Origin: an uncultured Bradyrhizobium sp.
Lineage (GTDB): Bacteria; Pseudomonadota; Alphaproteobacteria; Rhizobiales; Xanthobacteraceae
Length of the DNA: 50,249 bases
Direction: 5' to 3'
NCBI RefSeq assembly: GCF_936928535.1
Contig: NZ_CAKZHY010000076.1
Location: 1-50,249, forward strand
Positions 21,791 through 31,736 of the stretch are shown here, piece by piece. The notes beneath the pieces were generated by a model that was not told the origin of the DNA, did no database searches, and was given only the letters and a program-made list of their open reading frames with translations. Every line of letters starts with the position of its first letter. The first letter of the stretch is position 1. The position numbers and the translations under genes were made by a program.

Positions 21791-22752
21791 TGGCGCAGGC
21801 GCCAATCCAGTTTGACCGCGCCTCGGGGGCCCTTGAAGGGGCCAACCTGTGGGAGCGGACGGCTGCCTTGGCGCTGGTGACGGGATCGAAGATCTCGTCG
21901 CACTTCTCGCATATGGGCTACATCGCCTGCGCGAATTTGCTGCGGAAAACGCTGCCCGAGCGCAACATCGCGATCAAGCTGAACCCGGACGCCGTGTTCG
22001 AATTCCCCTACGGCGACGGCTATTGGAGCAAGCTGCTCAACCGCTCGTACAATTACGAGGACGAGCTGGAGCTGTTGTTCACGGACTCCATCGACGTCGA
22101 CTACACGCTGCTCGATTGCGGCGCCAATTACGGCTACTGGTCTGTGCTGGTGTCGAGCAAGCCGTTCGGCGCGCACAAGTCGATCGCGATCGAACCGTCG
22201 GGCCAGAACTATCCGAAGCTTGCCAACAATGCTGATATCAACGGCAATCGCTTCGAGACCATGAAATGCGCGATCGGCGCCGCCCGCGGCACCGCGCGTC
22301 TGTCAGGCACCAAGCACGAAGCCTTCAGCATCGCCGGCGATGCATCGGCTGGTGGTGAGGAAGTGCCTGTCCTCGCGCTGGATAACCTCATCGACGACGG
22401 CAAGATCGCGGCATCGGGCAAATACCTGATCAAGCTCGACGTCGAGGGCGTCGAGATCGAGGCGATCAAGGGCGGCGCCCGGCTGCTCGAAACCGACAGC
22501 GTCATCATGTGCGAGGAGCACGGCAGCGACCGCTCGCACGCGGTGTCGCGCTACATCCTCGAACAGACCCCCCTAAAGCTGATCGTGCTCGATCCGAGCA
22601 CTAACCGGCTGGAGACCGTGACCGAGCTGTCGATCCTCGACCGCATCAAGGTCTCGACCCATGTCGGCTACAACGTTTTCGGCACCGCAAGCGCGTTCTG
22701 GCAGGACAGGATCAACGCCCTGAATGCCAAAACCGCGCGCCGTATGCAGTGA
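21790..22752 (+). CDS. FkbM-family SAM-dependent methyltransferase embedded in nuo operon
   Basis: The 320-residue protein has a Rossmann methyltransferase core: motif I DYTLLDCGANYGYWS, the acidic loop SIAIEPSGQNYPKL, a loop with VPVLALDNLID, and KYLIKLDVEGVEIEAIKG, which is the FkbM hallmark (Asp-x-Glu-Gly before a Lys-Gly). FkbM enzymes usually O-methylate sugars or small molecules. This one starts at the last base of nuoD and is followed 10 nt later by nuoE, so it is co-expressed with complex I. Whether it acts on a complex I subunit or on an unrelated substrate is unknown. No signal peptide or membrane segment is evident. Confidence 0.88.
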   Translation: MAQAPIQFDRASGALEGANLWERTAALALVTGSKISSHFSHMGYIACANLLRKTLPERNIAIKLNPDAVFEFPYGDGYWSKLLNRSYNYEDELELLFTDSIDVDYTLLDCGANYGYWSVLVSSKPFGAHKSIAIEPSGQNYPKLANNADINGNRFETMKCAIGAARGTARLSGTKHEAFSIAGDASAGGEEVPVLALDNLIDDGKIAASGKYLIKLDVEGVEIEAIKGGARLLETDSVIMCEEHGSDRSHAVSRYILEQTPLKLIVLDPSTNRLETVTELSILDRIKVSTHVGYNVFGTASAFWQDRINALNAKTARRMQ

Positions 22753-22762
22753 GAGATAAGAC

Positions 22763-23374
22763 ATGTCCGTTCGCCGATTAGCACCGAAGGAAGTCCAGCC
22801 CGCGAGCTTCGCGTTCACGGAGGAGAACCTCGCGTTCGCCAAGCAGCAGATCGCGAAATATCCGGCCGGTCGGCAAGCCTCGGCTGTGATCGCCATTCTT
22901 TGGCGGGTCCAGGAGCAGCACGAGGGCTGGGTGTCGGAAGCCGCGATCCGCGCCGTCGCCGACCTGCTCGAGATGCCCTATATCCGCGTGCTCGAAGTCG
23001 CGACCTTCTACACGATGTTCCAGCTCGCTCCCGTCGGCAAGAAGGCCCACGTCCAGGTCTGCGGCACCACGCCGTGCCGGCTGCGCGGCGCCGAAGACCT
23101 CATCCATGTCTGCGAGAGCCGCATCCATCACGATCCCTTCCATCTCTCCAAGGACGGCAATTTCAGCTGGGAAGAGGTGGAGTGTCTGGGCGCCTGCGTG
23201 AACGCGCCGATGGTGCTGATCGGCAAGGACACCTATGAGGACCTGACCGCGGAGAGCTTCGGCAAGGTGCTCGACGGTTTTGCTTCGGGCAATCCGCCGA
23301 AGCCCGGTCCGCAGAACGGCCGCCAGTTCTCCGCACCGATGGGTGGGCCGACCACGCTGAAGGAGACCTCCTGA
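22763..23374 (+). CDS. nuoE: NADH-quinone oxidoreductase subunit E
   Basis: NuoE is the 24-kDa thioredoxin-like subunit that binds the off-path 2Fe-2S cluster N1a. Of the 203 residues, the four Cys ligands lie in [11 protein letters not shown] (Cys-x4-Cys) and [10 protein letters not shown] (Cys-x3-Cys). A helical N-terminal part, [20 protein letters not shown], is normal for the family. The last base overlaps the first of an alternative start of the next small gene. Confidence 0.96.
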   Translation: MSVRRLAPKEVQPASFAFTEENLAFAKQQIAKYPAGRQASAVIAILWRVQEQHEGWVSEAAIRAVADLLEMPYIRVLEVATFYTMFQLAPVGKKAHVQVCGTTPCRLRGAEDLIHVCESRIHHDPFHLSKDGNFSWEEVECLGACVNAPMVLIGKDTYEDLTAESFGKVLDGFASGNPPKPGPQNGRQFSAPMGGPTTLKETS

Positions 23375-23412
23375 TGGGTCTTCCGCCCAAAGCAAACCGG
23401 AGGAGCGAAGCC

Positions 23413-23577
23413 ATGAACAAATGGGGCTTCGTCGCCATGCACTCCGCGCTCGCTGCCACCTTCATGTTCCTGCTGCAGCGCTTCGTGCTGAACGCGACGC
23501 AGGAATCCAGTCTGCTCTGGGCGCTGACCTTCGCCGTCTGCGCCGCCGGGCTTGCCTACAAGCAGGCCAATCGTTGA
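23413..23577 (+). CDS. Small two-helix membrane protein between nuoE and nuoF
   Basis: The 54-residue protein (MNKWGF start) has two hydrophobic segments (about residues 6-26 and 31-49) and a short basic end. GGAGGAG stands 7 nt before the ATG at 23413, a better start than the in-frame ATG at 23374. It lies 15 nt before nuoF on the same strand. Paracoccus and Rhodobacter complex I operons also hold unassigned reading frames (known). This one could be an accessory subunit or assembly factor; no family is recognised. Confidence 0.75.
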   Translation: MNKWGFVAMHSALAATFMFLLQRFVLNATQESSLLWALTFAVCAAGLAYKQANR

Positions 23578-23592
23578 TCGGAAAGCACTGAC

Positions 23593-24918
23593 ATGCTCGA
23601 GGACAAGGACCGCATCTTCAAGAACCTCTACGGCCTCCATGATTGGGGGCTCGAGGGTGCGCGGCGCCGCGGCGCCTGGGATGGTACCAAGACCATCATC
23701 GACAAGGGCCGCGACTGGATCATCAACGAGATGAAGGCCTCGGGCCTGCGCGGCCGCGGCGGCGCCGGCTTCCCGACCGGTTTGAAATGGTCCTTCATGC
23801 CGAAGGAATCGACCGACGGACGGCCGAGCTATCTCGTCGTCAACGCCGACGAGTCCGAGCCGGGCACCTGCAAGGATCGCGAGATCATGCGGCACGATCC
23901 GCATCTCTTGATCGAGGGCTGCCTGATCGCCAGCTGTGCGATGAACGCGCACACCTGCTACATCTATGTCCGCGGCGAGTTCATTCGCGAGCGCGAGCAT
24001 CTGCAGGCCGCGATCGACCAGGCCTATGACGCCAAGCTCGTCGGCAAGGACAACGTCAACGGCTGGCCGTTCGACATCTACGTTGCGCACGGCGCCGGCG
24101 CTTACATCTGCGGTGAAGAGACTGCGCTGCTCGAAAGCCTCGAAGGCAAGAAGGGCCAGCCGCGCCTGAAACCGCCGTTCCCGGCCAATGTCGGCCTGTT
24201 CGGCTGCCCGACCACCGTGAACAACGTCGAGTCCATCGCAGTTGCGCCCGACATCCTGCGTCGTGGCGCCGCCTGGTTCGCCGGCATCGGCCGTCCGAAC
24301 AATGTCGGCACGAAACTCTTCTGCATCTCCGGTCACGTCGAGCGGCCCTGCAACGTCGAAGAGGCCATGGGCATTCCGTTCCGTGAGCTGATCGACAAGC
24401 ATTGCGGCGGCATCCGCGGCGGCTGGGACAACCTCAAGGCCGTGATCCCCGGCGGCTCCTCCGTGCGCATGGTGCCGGCCGAGCAGATCATCGACACGCC
24501 GATGGATTTCGACAGTCTCAGCAAGGTGCGCTCGGGCCTCGGCACCGCGGCCGTGATCGTGATGGACAAGTCGACCGATCTGATCCGCTCGATCGCCCGC
24601 ATCTCCTATTTCTACAAGCACGAGAGCTGCGGCCAGTGCACGCCGTGCCGCGAAGGCACGGGCTGGATGTGGCGCGTGCTGACCCGCATGGCCGAAGGCC
24701 GCGCCCACAAGCGCGAGATCGACATGCTGCTCGAGGTGACAAAACAGGTCGAAGGCCACACCATCTGCGCGCTCGGCGACGCAGCCGCCTGGCCGATCCA
24801 GGGCCTGATCGCGCATTTCCGTCATGAGATCGAAGCGCGCATCGACCAGTATTCGCACAAGGCCGACATCGACGATGCCGGCGTCCGCGATCCCGTGAAC
24901 ATGGTCGCGGCGGAGTAG
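23593..24918 (+). CDS. nuoF: NADH-quinone oxidoreductase subunit F
   Basis: NuoF oxidises NADH using FMN and passes electrons to cluster N3. In the 441-residue protein the FMN/NADH site is visible in [16 protein letters not shown] and [19 protein letters not shown], and the 4Fe-4S ligands in [12 protein letters not shown] with the fourth Cys in [13 protein letters not shown]. The length is standard. It ends 5 nt before nuoG. Confidence 0.98.
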   Translation: MLEDKDRIFKNLYGLHDWGLEGARRRGAWDGTKTIIDKGRDWIINEMKASGLRGRGGAGFPTGLKWSFMPKESTDGRPSYLVVNADESEPGTCKDREIMRHDPHLLIEGCLIASCAMNAHTCYIYVRGEFIREREHLQAAIDQAYDAKLVGKDNVNGWPFDIYVAHGAGAYICGEETALLESLEGKKGQPRLKPPFPANVGLFGCPTTVNNVESIAVAPDILRRGAAWFAGIGRPNNVGTKLFCISGHVERPCNVEEAMGIPFRELIDKHCGGIRGGWDNLKAVIPGGSSVRMVPAEQIIDTPMDFDSLSKVRSGLGTAAVIVMDKSTDLIRSIARISYFYKHESCGQCTPCREGTGWMWRVLTRMAEGRAHKREIDMLLEVTKQVEGHTICALGDAAAWPIQGLIAHFRHEIEARIDQYSHKADIDDAGVRDPVNMVAAE

Positions 24919-24923
24919 AGAGA

Positions 24924-26999
24924 ATGACCAAGCTCATCATCGACGGCAAAGAGATCGATGTCCCCGCCGAGTACACGCTGCTTCAGGCGTGCGAGGCGGC
25001 CGGTGCCGAGATTCCGCGCTTCTGCTATCACGAGCGCCTGTCGATCGCCGGCAATTGCCGGATGTGCCTCGTCGAGGTGAAGGGCGGCCCCAAGCCGGTC
25101 GCATCCTGCGCCTGGGGCGTGCGCGATTGCCGTCCCGGCCCGAAAGGCGAGCCGCCGGAGATTTCGACGCGTTCGCCGATGGTGAAGAAGGCACGCGAAG
25201 GCGTGATGGAATTCCTTCTGATCAACCATCCGCTGGACTGCCCGATCTGCGACCAGGGCGGCGAGTGCGATCTGCAGGACCAGGCGATGGGCTATGGTGT
25301 CGACACCAGCCGCTTCGCCGAGAACAAGCGCGCGGTCGAGGACAAATATCTCGGCGCGCTTGTCAAGACCTCGATGAACCGCTGCATCCAGTGCACGCGC
25401 TGCGTCCGCTTCTCGGCGGAAGTCGCCGGTGCGCCCGAGATGGGTGCGACCGGTCGCGGCGAAGACATGGAGATCACGACCTATCTCCAGCACGCGCTGA
25501 CCTCGGAACTGCAGGGCAACCTCGTCGACATCTGCCCGGTCGGCGCGCTGACCTCGAAGCCTTATGCATTCGCGGCGCGTCCGTGGGAGCTCGGCAAGAC
25601 CCAGTCGATCGACGTCATGGACGGCGTCGGCTCGGCCATTCGCGTCGACACCCGCGGCCGCGAAGTGATGCGCGTGCTGCCGCGCATCAACGAGGCCGTG
25701 AACGAGGAGTGGATCTCCGACAAGACCCGCCACATCGTCGACGGCCTGCGCACCCAGCGCCTCGACCGGCCCTATATCCGTGAAGCCGGCAAGCTGCGCG
25801 CGGCGAGCTGGCACGAAGCCTTTGCTGCGATCGCGGCCAAGGCGGCCCGCACCGACGGCAAGCGCATCGGCGCGATCGCGGGCGACCTTTCCGGCGTCGA
25901 AGAGATGTTCGCGATCAAGGATCTGCTGGCGAAATTCGGCTCGGCCAATCTGGCGGTGCAGGGCGGCGACGCCTTCGATCCCGCGCTCGGCCGCGGCTCC
26001 TACATCTTCAATCCGACGCTGGCTGGTGTCGAGCAGGCCGATGCGCTGCTCATCGTCGGCGCCAATCCGCGGAAAGAGGCGGCGGTGTTCAACGCCCGCA
26101 TCCGCAAGCGCTGGCGCGCCGGCGGCTTCAAGGTCGGTGTGATCGGCGCCAAGGCCGATCTCACTTACGACTACGATCATCTCGGCGCAGGCACCGAGAC
26201 GCTCGGTGAGCTCGCTGCCGGCAAGCATTCCTTCATGGACGTGCTGAAGAACGCCAAGAGCCCGATCATCCTGGTCGGCGCGGGCGCGGCCTCGCGCCAC
26301 GACGGCGCTGCCATTCTCGCCGCCGCCGCCAAGCTCGCGCTCGACGTCGGCGCGGTGAAGGACGGCTGGAACGGCTTCGGCGTGCTGCACGAGACCGCTT
26401 CGCGCGTCGGCGCACTCGACATCGGCTTCGTCGCCGGTCAGGGCGGGCTGAACGCTGCGCAGATGACGACCTTCGGCACGCTGGACCTGCTGTTCCTGCT
26501 CGGCGCCGACGAGATCAAGGCGCCGGACGGCACCTTCGTCGTCTACATCGGCACCCATGGTGACCGCGGCGCGCATCGTGCCGACGTGATCCTGCCGGCG
26601 GCCGCCTATACCGAGAAATCCGCGATCTACGTCAATACCGAAGGCCGCGTGCAGATGACCGGTCGCGCCGCGTTCCCGCCGGGCGAAGCCCGCGAGGACT
26701 GGGCGATCATCCGTGCGCTCTCCGAAGCGCTCGGCAAGAAGCTCGGCTATGACTCGCTTGCCGCGTTGCGCCAGGCGATCTTCAAGGCCGTGCCGCATCT
26801 GATCCGCCTCGACCAGATCGAGGCCGGCTCCGCCGACCAGATCAAGAAACTGGCGGGGAAGGGCGGCTCACCGGAGAAGGCACCGTTCAAGGCCGTCGTC
26901 GAGGACTTCTATTTGACCAACCCAATCGCGCGTGCGTCCGCCGTGATGGCGGAATGCTCGCGGCTTGCCTCCGGGCAGATGCTGACCGCAGCGGAGTGA
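24924..26999 (+). CDS. nuoG: NADH-quinone oxidoreductase subunit G
   Basis: NuoG is the 75-kDa subunit carrying clusters N1b, N4 and N5. The 691-residue protein begins with a ferredoxin fold ([20 protein letters not shown]), then the His-containing site [18 protein letters not shown] for N5 and [13 protein letters not shown] with [15 protein letters not shown] for N4. The rest is a molybdopterin-oxidoreductase-like domain without cofactor role. I do not see the extra N7 Cys set of E. coli, as expected for alphaproteobacteria. It is followed by nuoH 4 nt later. Confidence 0.97.
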   Translation: MTKLIIDGKEIDVPAEYTLLQACEAAGAEIPRFCYHERLSIAGNCRMCLVEVKGGPKPVASCAWGVRDCRPGPKGEPPEISTRSPMVKKAREGVMEFLLINHPLDCPICDQGGECDLQDQAMGYGVDTSRFAENKRAVEDKYLGALVKTSMNRCIQCTRCVRFSAEVAGAPEMGATGRGEDMEITTYLQHALTSELQGNLVDICPVGALTSKPYAFAARPWELGKTQSIDVMDGVGSAIRVDTRGREVMRVLPRINEAVNEEWISDKTRHIVDGLRTQRLDRPYIREAGKLRAASWHEAFAAIAAKAARTDGKRIGAIAGDLSGVEEMFAIKDLLAKFGSANLAVQGGDAFDPALGRGSYIFNPTLAGVEQADALLIVGANPRKEAAVFNARIRKRWRAGGFKVGVIGAKADLTYDYDHLGAGTETLGELAAGKHSFMDVLKNAKSPIILVGAGAASRHDGAAILAAAAKLALDVGAVKDGWNGFGVLHETASRVGALDIGFVAGQGGLNAAQMTTFGTLDLLFLLGADEIKAPDGTFVVYIGTHGDRGAHRADVILPAAAYTEKSAIYVNTEGRVQMTGRAAFPPGEAREDWAIIRALSEALGKKLGYDSLAALRQAIFKAVPHLIRLDQIEAGSADQIKKLAGKGGSPEKAPFKAVVEDFYLTNPIARASAVMAECSRLASGQMLTAAE

Positions 27000-27003
27000 G
27001 CCG

Positions 27004-28071
27004 ATGGAATTCTTCGAAAGCGCATTCTGGACCGGCTTCCTCTGGCCGCTGATCATCATGATCGCGGAGAGCGTGCTGGTGCTCGTCGTCCTGCTGGTGG
27101 CGATCGCCTATATTCTGCTCGCCGACCGCAAGATCTGGGCGGCGGTGCAGATCCGCCGCGGCCCGAACGTGGTCGGGCCGTGGGGCTTGTTCCAGTCCTT
27201 CGCCGATCTGCTGAAGTTCGTGCTGAAGGAGCCGATCATTCCGGCCGGCGCCAACAAGGGCGTGTTCCTGCTCGCGCCCCTGGTCTCCTGCGTGCTTGCG
27301 CTCGCGGCCTGGGCGGTGATCCCGACCAATCTCGGCTGGGTGATCTCCGACATCAATGTCGGCATCCTCTTCATCTTCGCGATCTCGTCGCTGTCGATCT
27401 ACGGCATCATCATGGCCGGCTGGTCGTCGAACTCGAAATACCCGTTCCTTGCGGCGCTGCGTTCGGCGGCGCAGATGGTGTCCTACGAAGTCTCGATCGG
27501 CTTCGTCATCATCACGGTGCTGCTCTGCGCGGGCACGCTGAACCTGTCGGCCGTGGTTGAGGCCCAGCATGTCCGCGGCCTGGCCAGCCTGATCGGGCTG
27601 CCGCAGCTCACGATCCTGAATTGGTACGTCTGGCCGCTGTTCCCGATGTTCGTGGTGTTCTACGTCTCGGCGCTGGCGGAAACCAACCGTCCGCCGTTCG
27701 ACCTGGTCGAAGCGGAATCCGAGCTGGTCGCCGGCTTCATGGTCGAATACGGCTCGACGCCTTACCTCTTGTTTATGCTTGGCGAGTACGTCGCGATCGT
27801 CACGATGTGCGCGATGGCGACCATCCTGTTCCTCGGAGGCTGGTTGCCGCCGGTGGACCTGCCGCCCTTCAACTGGGTGCCGGGGATCATCTGGTTCTCG
27901 CTGAAACTGTTCTTCATGTTCTTCCTGTTCGCGATGGCAAAGGCGATCGTGCCGCGCTACCGCTACGACCAACTGATGCGCCTCGGCTGGAAGGTCTTCC
28001 TGCCGCTGTCGCTGGCGATGGTGGTCGTGGTGGCCGGCGTGCTGCAGTTCGCCGGCATCGCGCCGAAGTGA
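27004..28071 (+). CDS. nuoH: NADH-quinone oxidoreductase subunit H
   Basis: NuoH joins the membrane arm to the quinone site. The 355-residue protein has eight or nine helices and the strongly conserved matrix loops [18 protein letters not shown] and [20 protein letters not shown] with its acidic cluster. No truncation is seen. It starts 4 nt after nuoG and ends 8 nt before nuoI. Confidence 0.97.
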   Translation: MEFFESAFWTGFLWPLIIMIAESVLVLVVLLVAIAYILLADRKIWAAVQIRRGPNVVGPWGLFQSFADLLKFVLKEPIIPAGANKGVFLLAPLVSCVLALAAWAVIPTNLGWVISDINVGILFIFAISSLSIYGIIMAGWSSNSKYPFLAALRSAAQMVSYEVSIGFVIITVLLCAGTLNLSAVVEAQHVRGLASLIGLPQLTILNWYVWPLFPMFVVFYVSALAETNRPPFDLVEAESELVAGFMVEYGSTPYLLFMLGEYVAIVTMCAMATILFLGGWLPPVDLPPFNWVPGIIWFSLKLFFMFFLFAMAKAIVPRYRYDQLMRLGWKVFLPLSLAMVVVVAGVLQFAGIAPK

Positions 28072-28079
28072 GGGCCGTC

Positions 28080-28574
28080 ATGGGTATCAACATCAACGCC
28101 ACTGCACGCTCGCTCCTGCTGTCGGAATTCGTCTCGGCGTTCTTCCTCGCCATGCGCTATTTCTTCCAGCCGAAGCCGACGCTGAACTATCCGTTCGAGA
28201 AGGGCCCGATCTCGCCGCGCTTCCGCGGTGAGCATGCGCTGCGCCGCTATCCGAACGGCGAAGAGCGCTGCATCGCCTGCAAGCTGTGCGAGGCGATCTG
28301 CCCGGCTCAGGCCATCACCATCGAGGCCGGCCCGCGCCGCAACGACGGCACCCGCCGCACCGTGCGCTACGACATCGACATGGTGAAGTGCATCTATTGC
28401 GGCCTCTGCCAGGAGGCCTGTCCGGTCGACGCCATCGTCGAAGGTCCGAACTTCGAGTTCGCGACCGAGACCCGCGAGGAACTGTTCTATGACAAGGCCA
28501 AGCTGCTCGCCAACGGCGATCGCTGGGAACGCGAGATCGCGAAAGCGATCGAGCTCGACGCGCCGTACCGGTGA
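28080..28574 (+). CDS. nuoI: NADH-quinone oxidoreductase subunit I
   Basis: NuoI carries two 4Fe-4S clusters, N6a and N6b, between NuoG and NuoB. The 164-residue protein has both ferredoxin motifs, [16 protein letters not shown] and [16 protein letters not shown], an amphipathic N-terminal helix and the usual end region. GTG or upstream starts exist, but the ATG at 28080 follows GTGAGGGCCGTC and matches the family start. Confidence 0.97.
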   Translation: MGININATARSLLLSEFVSAFFLAMRYFFQPKPTLNYPFEKGPISPRFRGEHALRRYPNGEERCIACKLCEAICPAQAITIEAGPRRNDGTRRTVRYDIDMVKCIYCGLCQEACPVDAIVEGPNFEFATETREELFYDKAKLLANGDRWEREIAKAIELDAPYR

Positions 28575-28583
28575 GGTGAGGGC

Positions 28584-28712
28584 ATGATCCTTCCCGCCAT
28601 CCTTTCGTCATTCCGGGGCGCGCGAAGCGCGAACCCGGAATCTCGCGCTACAATCTCTGGATTCCGGGTTCGCGCTGGCGCGCGCCCCGGAATGACGGGA
28701 GTTTCTCGATGA
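28584..28712 (+). CDS. 42-codon upstream frame created by repeat insertion before nuoJ
   Basis: The frame begins with ATGATCCTTCCCGC, identical to the first 14 nt of nuoJ, and keeps the original-looking ribosome site GAGGTGAGGGC. It then runs through the palindromic repeat and stops at TGA 28710-28712, overlapping the nuoJ ATG (ATGA). The encoded peptide beyond residue 5 is repeat sequence, rich in Arg, Ser and Gly. It is probably not functional as a protein but may couple translation to nuoJ. Confidence 0.35.
   Translation: MILPAILSSFRGARSANPESRATISGFRVRAGARPGMTGVSR
28606..28697. repeat. Palindromic repeat inserted between nuoI and nuoJ
   Basis: The left arm starts CGTCATTCCGGGGCGCGCG and the right arm ends GCGCGCCCCGGAATGACG. 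The arms (28606-28642 and 28660-28697) are near-perfect inverted copies of about 37 nt with a small difference at the middle, around an 18-nt loop. A 14-nt direct repeat of the nuoJ start (28584-28597 and 28709-28722) lies outside it, 125 nt apart. It is one of the dispersed palindromes of this genome type. Confidence 0.85.
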
Positions 28713-29347
28713 TCCTTCCCGCGCTGTTCTTCTATCTCTTCGCCGCCGTCTGCGTCGCCTCGGCCGTGATGGTGATTGTCTCGCGCAATCCCGTACACTC
28801 CGTGCTGTACCTGATCCTGGCCTTCGTCAACGCATCGGGCCTGTTCGTGCTGATGGGCGCCGAATTCCTCGGCATGATGCTGATCGTCGTCTATGTCGGC
28901 GCGGTCGCGGTGCTGTTCCTGTTCGTGATCATGATGCTCGACGTCGACTTCCTCGAGCTGCGCGAAGGCTTCATCCAGTACCTGCCGGTCGGCGTGGTGA
29001 TCGGCGGCATCTTTCTGTTCGAGCTGCTCCTGACCGTCGGCGCCTGGGTCATCAACCCGACCGTGAGCAAGACCATCACGGCACCGATCCCGACCAACGT
29101 CTCGAACACCGAGGCGCTCGGACTCGTGCTCTATACGAAGTACATCCACTACTTCCAGCTCGCTGGCATGGTGCTGCTGGTCGCCATGATCGGCGCCATC
29201 GTGCTGACGCTGCGCCACAAGGCGAGCGTGAAGCGGCAGGACATCAACGTTCAGAACGCACGTACGCCCGACATGGCGATGGCGATGCGCAAGGTGGCAC
29301 CGGGGCAGGGGCTCTCGGACGCCGATGCGTCGGAGTGGGTGAAATGA
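28709..29347 (+). CDS. nuoJ: NADH-quinone oxidoreductase subunit J
   Basis: NuoJ is a five-helix membrane subunit involved in coupling. The 212-residue protein shows [20 protein letters not shown] and the glycine/Tyr helix [20 protein letters not shown] with the conserved pi-bulge region. The present ribosome site is GGGAG, 8 nt upstream and supplied by the inserted repeat; the older one sits before the duplicated start at 28584. The stop overlaps the nuoK start (ATGA). Confidence 0.96.
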   Translation: MILPALFFYLFAAVCVASAVMVIVSRNPVHSVLYLILAFVNASGLFVLMGAEFLGMMLIVVYVGAVAVLFLFVIMMLDVDFLELREGFIQYLPVGVVIGGIFLFELLLTVGAWVINPTVSKTITAPIPTNVSNTEALGLVLYTKYIHYFQLAGMVLLVAMIGAIVLTLRHKASVKRQDINVQNARTPDMAMAMRKVAPGQGLSDADASEWVK

Positions 29348-29652
29348 CGATCGGGCTCGGACACTATCTGGCGGTCGGCGCGATCCTGTTCACGCTCGGG
29401 ATCCTCGGCATCTTCCTGAACCGCAAGAACATCATCGTCATCCTGATGTCGATCGAGCTGATCCTGCTCTCGGTCAACATCAACCTGGTGGCATTCTCGA
29501 CCTTCCTCGGCGACATCGTCGGTCAGGTCTTCGCGCTGCTGGTCCTGACCGTTGCGGCTGCCGAAGCCGCGATCGGTCTCGCCATCCTGGTGGTCTATTT
29601 CCGCAACCGCGGCTCGATCGCGGTTGAGGACGTCAATCTGATGAAGGGCTGA
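29344..29652 (+). CDS. nuoK: NADH-quinone oxidoreductase subunit K
   Basis: NuoK is a three-helix proton-channel subunit. The 102-residue protein has both conserved membrane Glu residues, in [14 protein letters not shown] and [13 protein letters not shown]. The ATG at 29344 overlaps the nuoJ stop. An upstream GTG at 29335 is possible but unneeded. Confidence 0.97.
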   Translation: MTIGLGHYLAVGAILFTLGILGIFLNRKNIIVILMSIELILLSVNINLVAFSTFLGDIVGQVFALLVLTVAAAEAAIGLAILVVYFRNRGSIAVEDVNLMKG

Positions 29653-29660
29653 GCTCTCAA

Positions 29661-31736
29661 ATGGTTCAGGCAATCGTTTTCCTGCCGCTGCTGGGCGCCA
29701 TTCTGGCCGGCCTGATCGCGCTCGTCGGCGCACATGGCCGCAATCCCTCGGGCGACGAGGTCGAGCATCACGGCGATCACGGCCATGGCGATGCGCATGC
29801 ATCCGCGGCTCATGACGATCATGGGCACGACGATCACGCCCACGACGACCACGGCCCGGTCGAACCGGCGGCCGCGGGCTCGCGCGGCGCCGAGCTGATC
29901 ACCACGGCACTGCTGTTCGTCTCGGCCGCGCTGTCCTGGATGACGCTGGTCGATGTCGGCTTCAACGGCCACGACGCCCGGTATCAGCTCTTGCCTTGGA
30001 TCTTCTCCGGCGAGCTCGAGGTCTGGTGGAGCTTGCGCGTCGACACGCTCACCGCCGTGATGCTGGTGGTGGTCACGACCGTGTCCTCGCTCGTGCACCT
30101 CTATTCCATCGGCTACATGGACGAGGATCCGAACCGGCCGCGCTTCTTCGGTTATCTCTCGCTCTTCACCTTCGCCATGCTGATGCTGGTGACGGCCGAC
30201 AACCTCGTGCAGATGTTCTTCGGCTGGGAAGGCGTGGGTCTGGCGAGCTATCTCCTGATCGGCTTCTGGTACCAGAAGCCGTCGGCGAACGCCGCCGCGA
30301 TCAAGGCCTTCGTGGTCAACCGCGTCGGCGATTTTGGCTTCGCGCTCGGCATCTTCGCGATCTTCATGCTGACGAGCTCGACCGATTTCGAGACCATCTT
30401 CCATGCCGCGCCCGGCCTCACCGGCAAGACCATCGACTTCCTCGGCTGGCATGCCGATGCGCTGACGCTGACCTGCCTGCTGCTGTTCATGGGCGCGATG
30501 GGCAAGTCGGCGCAGTTCCTGCTGCACACCTGGTTGCCGGACGCGATGGAAGGCCCGACGCCCGTGTCGGCGCTGATCCACGCCGCGACCATGGTCACCG
30601 CGGGCGTGTTCATGGTGGCGCGCCTGTCGCCATTGTTCGAACTCGCCCCGAATGCCCAGGCCGTCGTGATGTTCTTCGGCGCCACCACGGCGTTCTTCGC
30701 CGCGACCATCGGTCTCGTCCAGAACGACATCAAGCGCATCGTCGCCTATTCGACCTGTTCGCAGCTTGGTTACATGTTCGTGGCGATGGGAGCAGGGGCC
30801 TATTCGGTCGGCATGTTCCATCTGTTCACGCACGCCTTCTTCAAGGCGCTGCTGTTCTTGGGCTCCGGCTCGGTGATCTACGCGATGCACCACGAGCAGG
30901 ACATCCGCAACATGGGCGGCCTCTGGAAGAAGATCCCGTATACGTTCGCGGTAATGACCGTCGGCACGCTGGCGCTGACCGGCTTCCCGCTGTTCGCCGG
31001 CTACTTCTCCAAGGACGCGATCATCGAAGCGGCCTATGCCTCGCATAATCCGTTCTCGACCTATGCCTACCTGCTGACGATCGTGGCCGCCGGCCTGACC
31101 TCGTTCTATTCCTGGCGTCTGGTGTTCAAGACCTTCTTCGGCGAACCGCACGACCAGGAGCATTACGAGGCCGCGCATGAGAGCCCGATCTGGATGCTGA
31201 TCCCGATCGGCGTGCTGGCCGTCGGCTCGGTTCTTGCCGGCTTCCCGTTCAAGGAGCTGTTCACCGGACCGCACGGCGTGGAGGAGTTCTTCCGCGACTC
31301 CGTGAAGATGAACCCGCACATCCTCGAGGATATGGAGCACATGCCGCATCTGCTCGGCTGGCTGCCCTTCGTGATGATGGTCGGTGGGTTCCTGGTGTCC
31401 TACACCTTCTACATCCGCAAGCCCTACCTCCCGGTCGAGCTCGCGAACACGCAGCCGATGCTCTACAAGTTCCTGCTCAACAAATGGTACTTCGACGAGC
31501 TCTACGACCTCATCTTCGTCCGTCCGGCGAAGTGGATCGGCTACCAGCTCTGGAAGAAGGGCGACGGCTTCATCATCGACGGCTTCGGCCCCGACGGCAT
31601 TTCGGCCCGCGTGCTGGATGTCACCCGCAACGTCGTGAAGATCCAGACCGGCTATCTCTATCACTACGCATTCGCCATGCTGATCGGCGCCGCCGGCCTG
31701 ATCACCTGGTTCATGTTCGGCTTTGGAGGCCAGTAA
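29661..31736 (+). CDS. nuoL: NADH-quinone oxidoreductase subunit L with His/Asp-rich loop
   Basis: NuoL is the distal antiporter-like subunit. The 691 residues include the usual core: [19 protein letters not shown] with the key Glu, [20 protein letters not shown] with the Lys and the [13 protein letters not shown] motif, and a long C-terminal lateral helix region. Unusually, residues 36-64, between the first and second helices, carry 11 His and many Asp (start [10 protein letters not shown], end HAHDDHG). Such a loop could bind metal ions. It ends directly at nuoM. Confidence 0.96.
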   Translation: MVQAIVFLPLLGAILAGLIALVGAHGRNPSGDEVEHHGDHGHGDAHASAAHDDHGHDDHAHDDHGPVEPAAAGSRGAELITTALLFVSAALSWMTLVDVGFNGHDARYQLLPWIFSGELEVWWSLRVDTLTAVMLVVVTTVSSLVHLYSIGYMDEDPNRPRFFGYLSLFTFAMLMLVTADNLVQMFFGWEGVGLASYLLIGFWYQKPSANAAAIKAFVVNRVGDFGFALGIFAIFMLTSSTDFETIFHAAPGLTGKTIDFLGWHADALTLTCLLLFMGAMGKSAQFLLHTWLPDAMEGPTPVSALIHAATMVTAGVFMVARLSPLFELAPNAQAVVMFFGATTAFFAATIGLVQNDIKRIVAYSTCSQLGYMFVAMGAGAYSVGMFHLFTHAFFKALLFLGSGSVIYAMHHEQDIRNMGGLWKKIPYTFAVMTVGTLALTGFPLFAGYFSKDAIIEAAYASHNPFSTYAYLLTIVAAGLTSFYSWRLVFKTFFGEPHDQEHYEAAHESPIWMLIPIGVLAVGSVLAGFPFKELFTGPHGVEEFFRDSVKMNPHILEDMEHMPHLLGWLPFVMMVGGFLVSYTFYIRKPYLPVELANTQPMLYKFLLNKWYFDELYDLIFVRPAKWIGYQLWKKGDGFIIDGFGPDGISARVLDVTRNVVKIQTGYLYHYAFAMLIGAAGLITWFMFGFGGQ

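Noticed and set aside
23233..26798. Two long open frames (541 and 658 codons) antisense to nuoE-nuoG
   Set aside because: Same cause: reverse-strand frames over GC-rich coding sequence with unlikely composition; the sense genes are certain.
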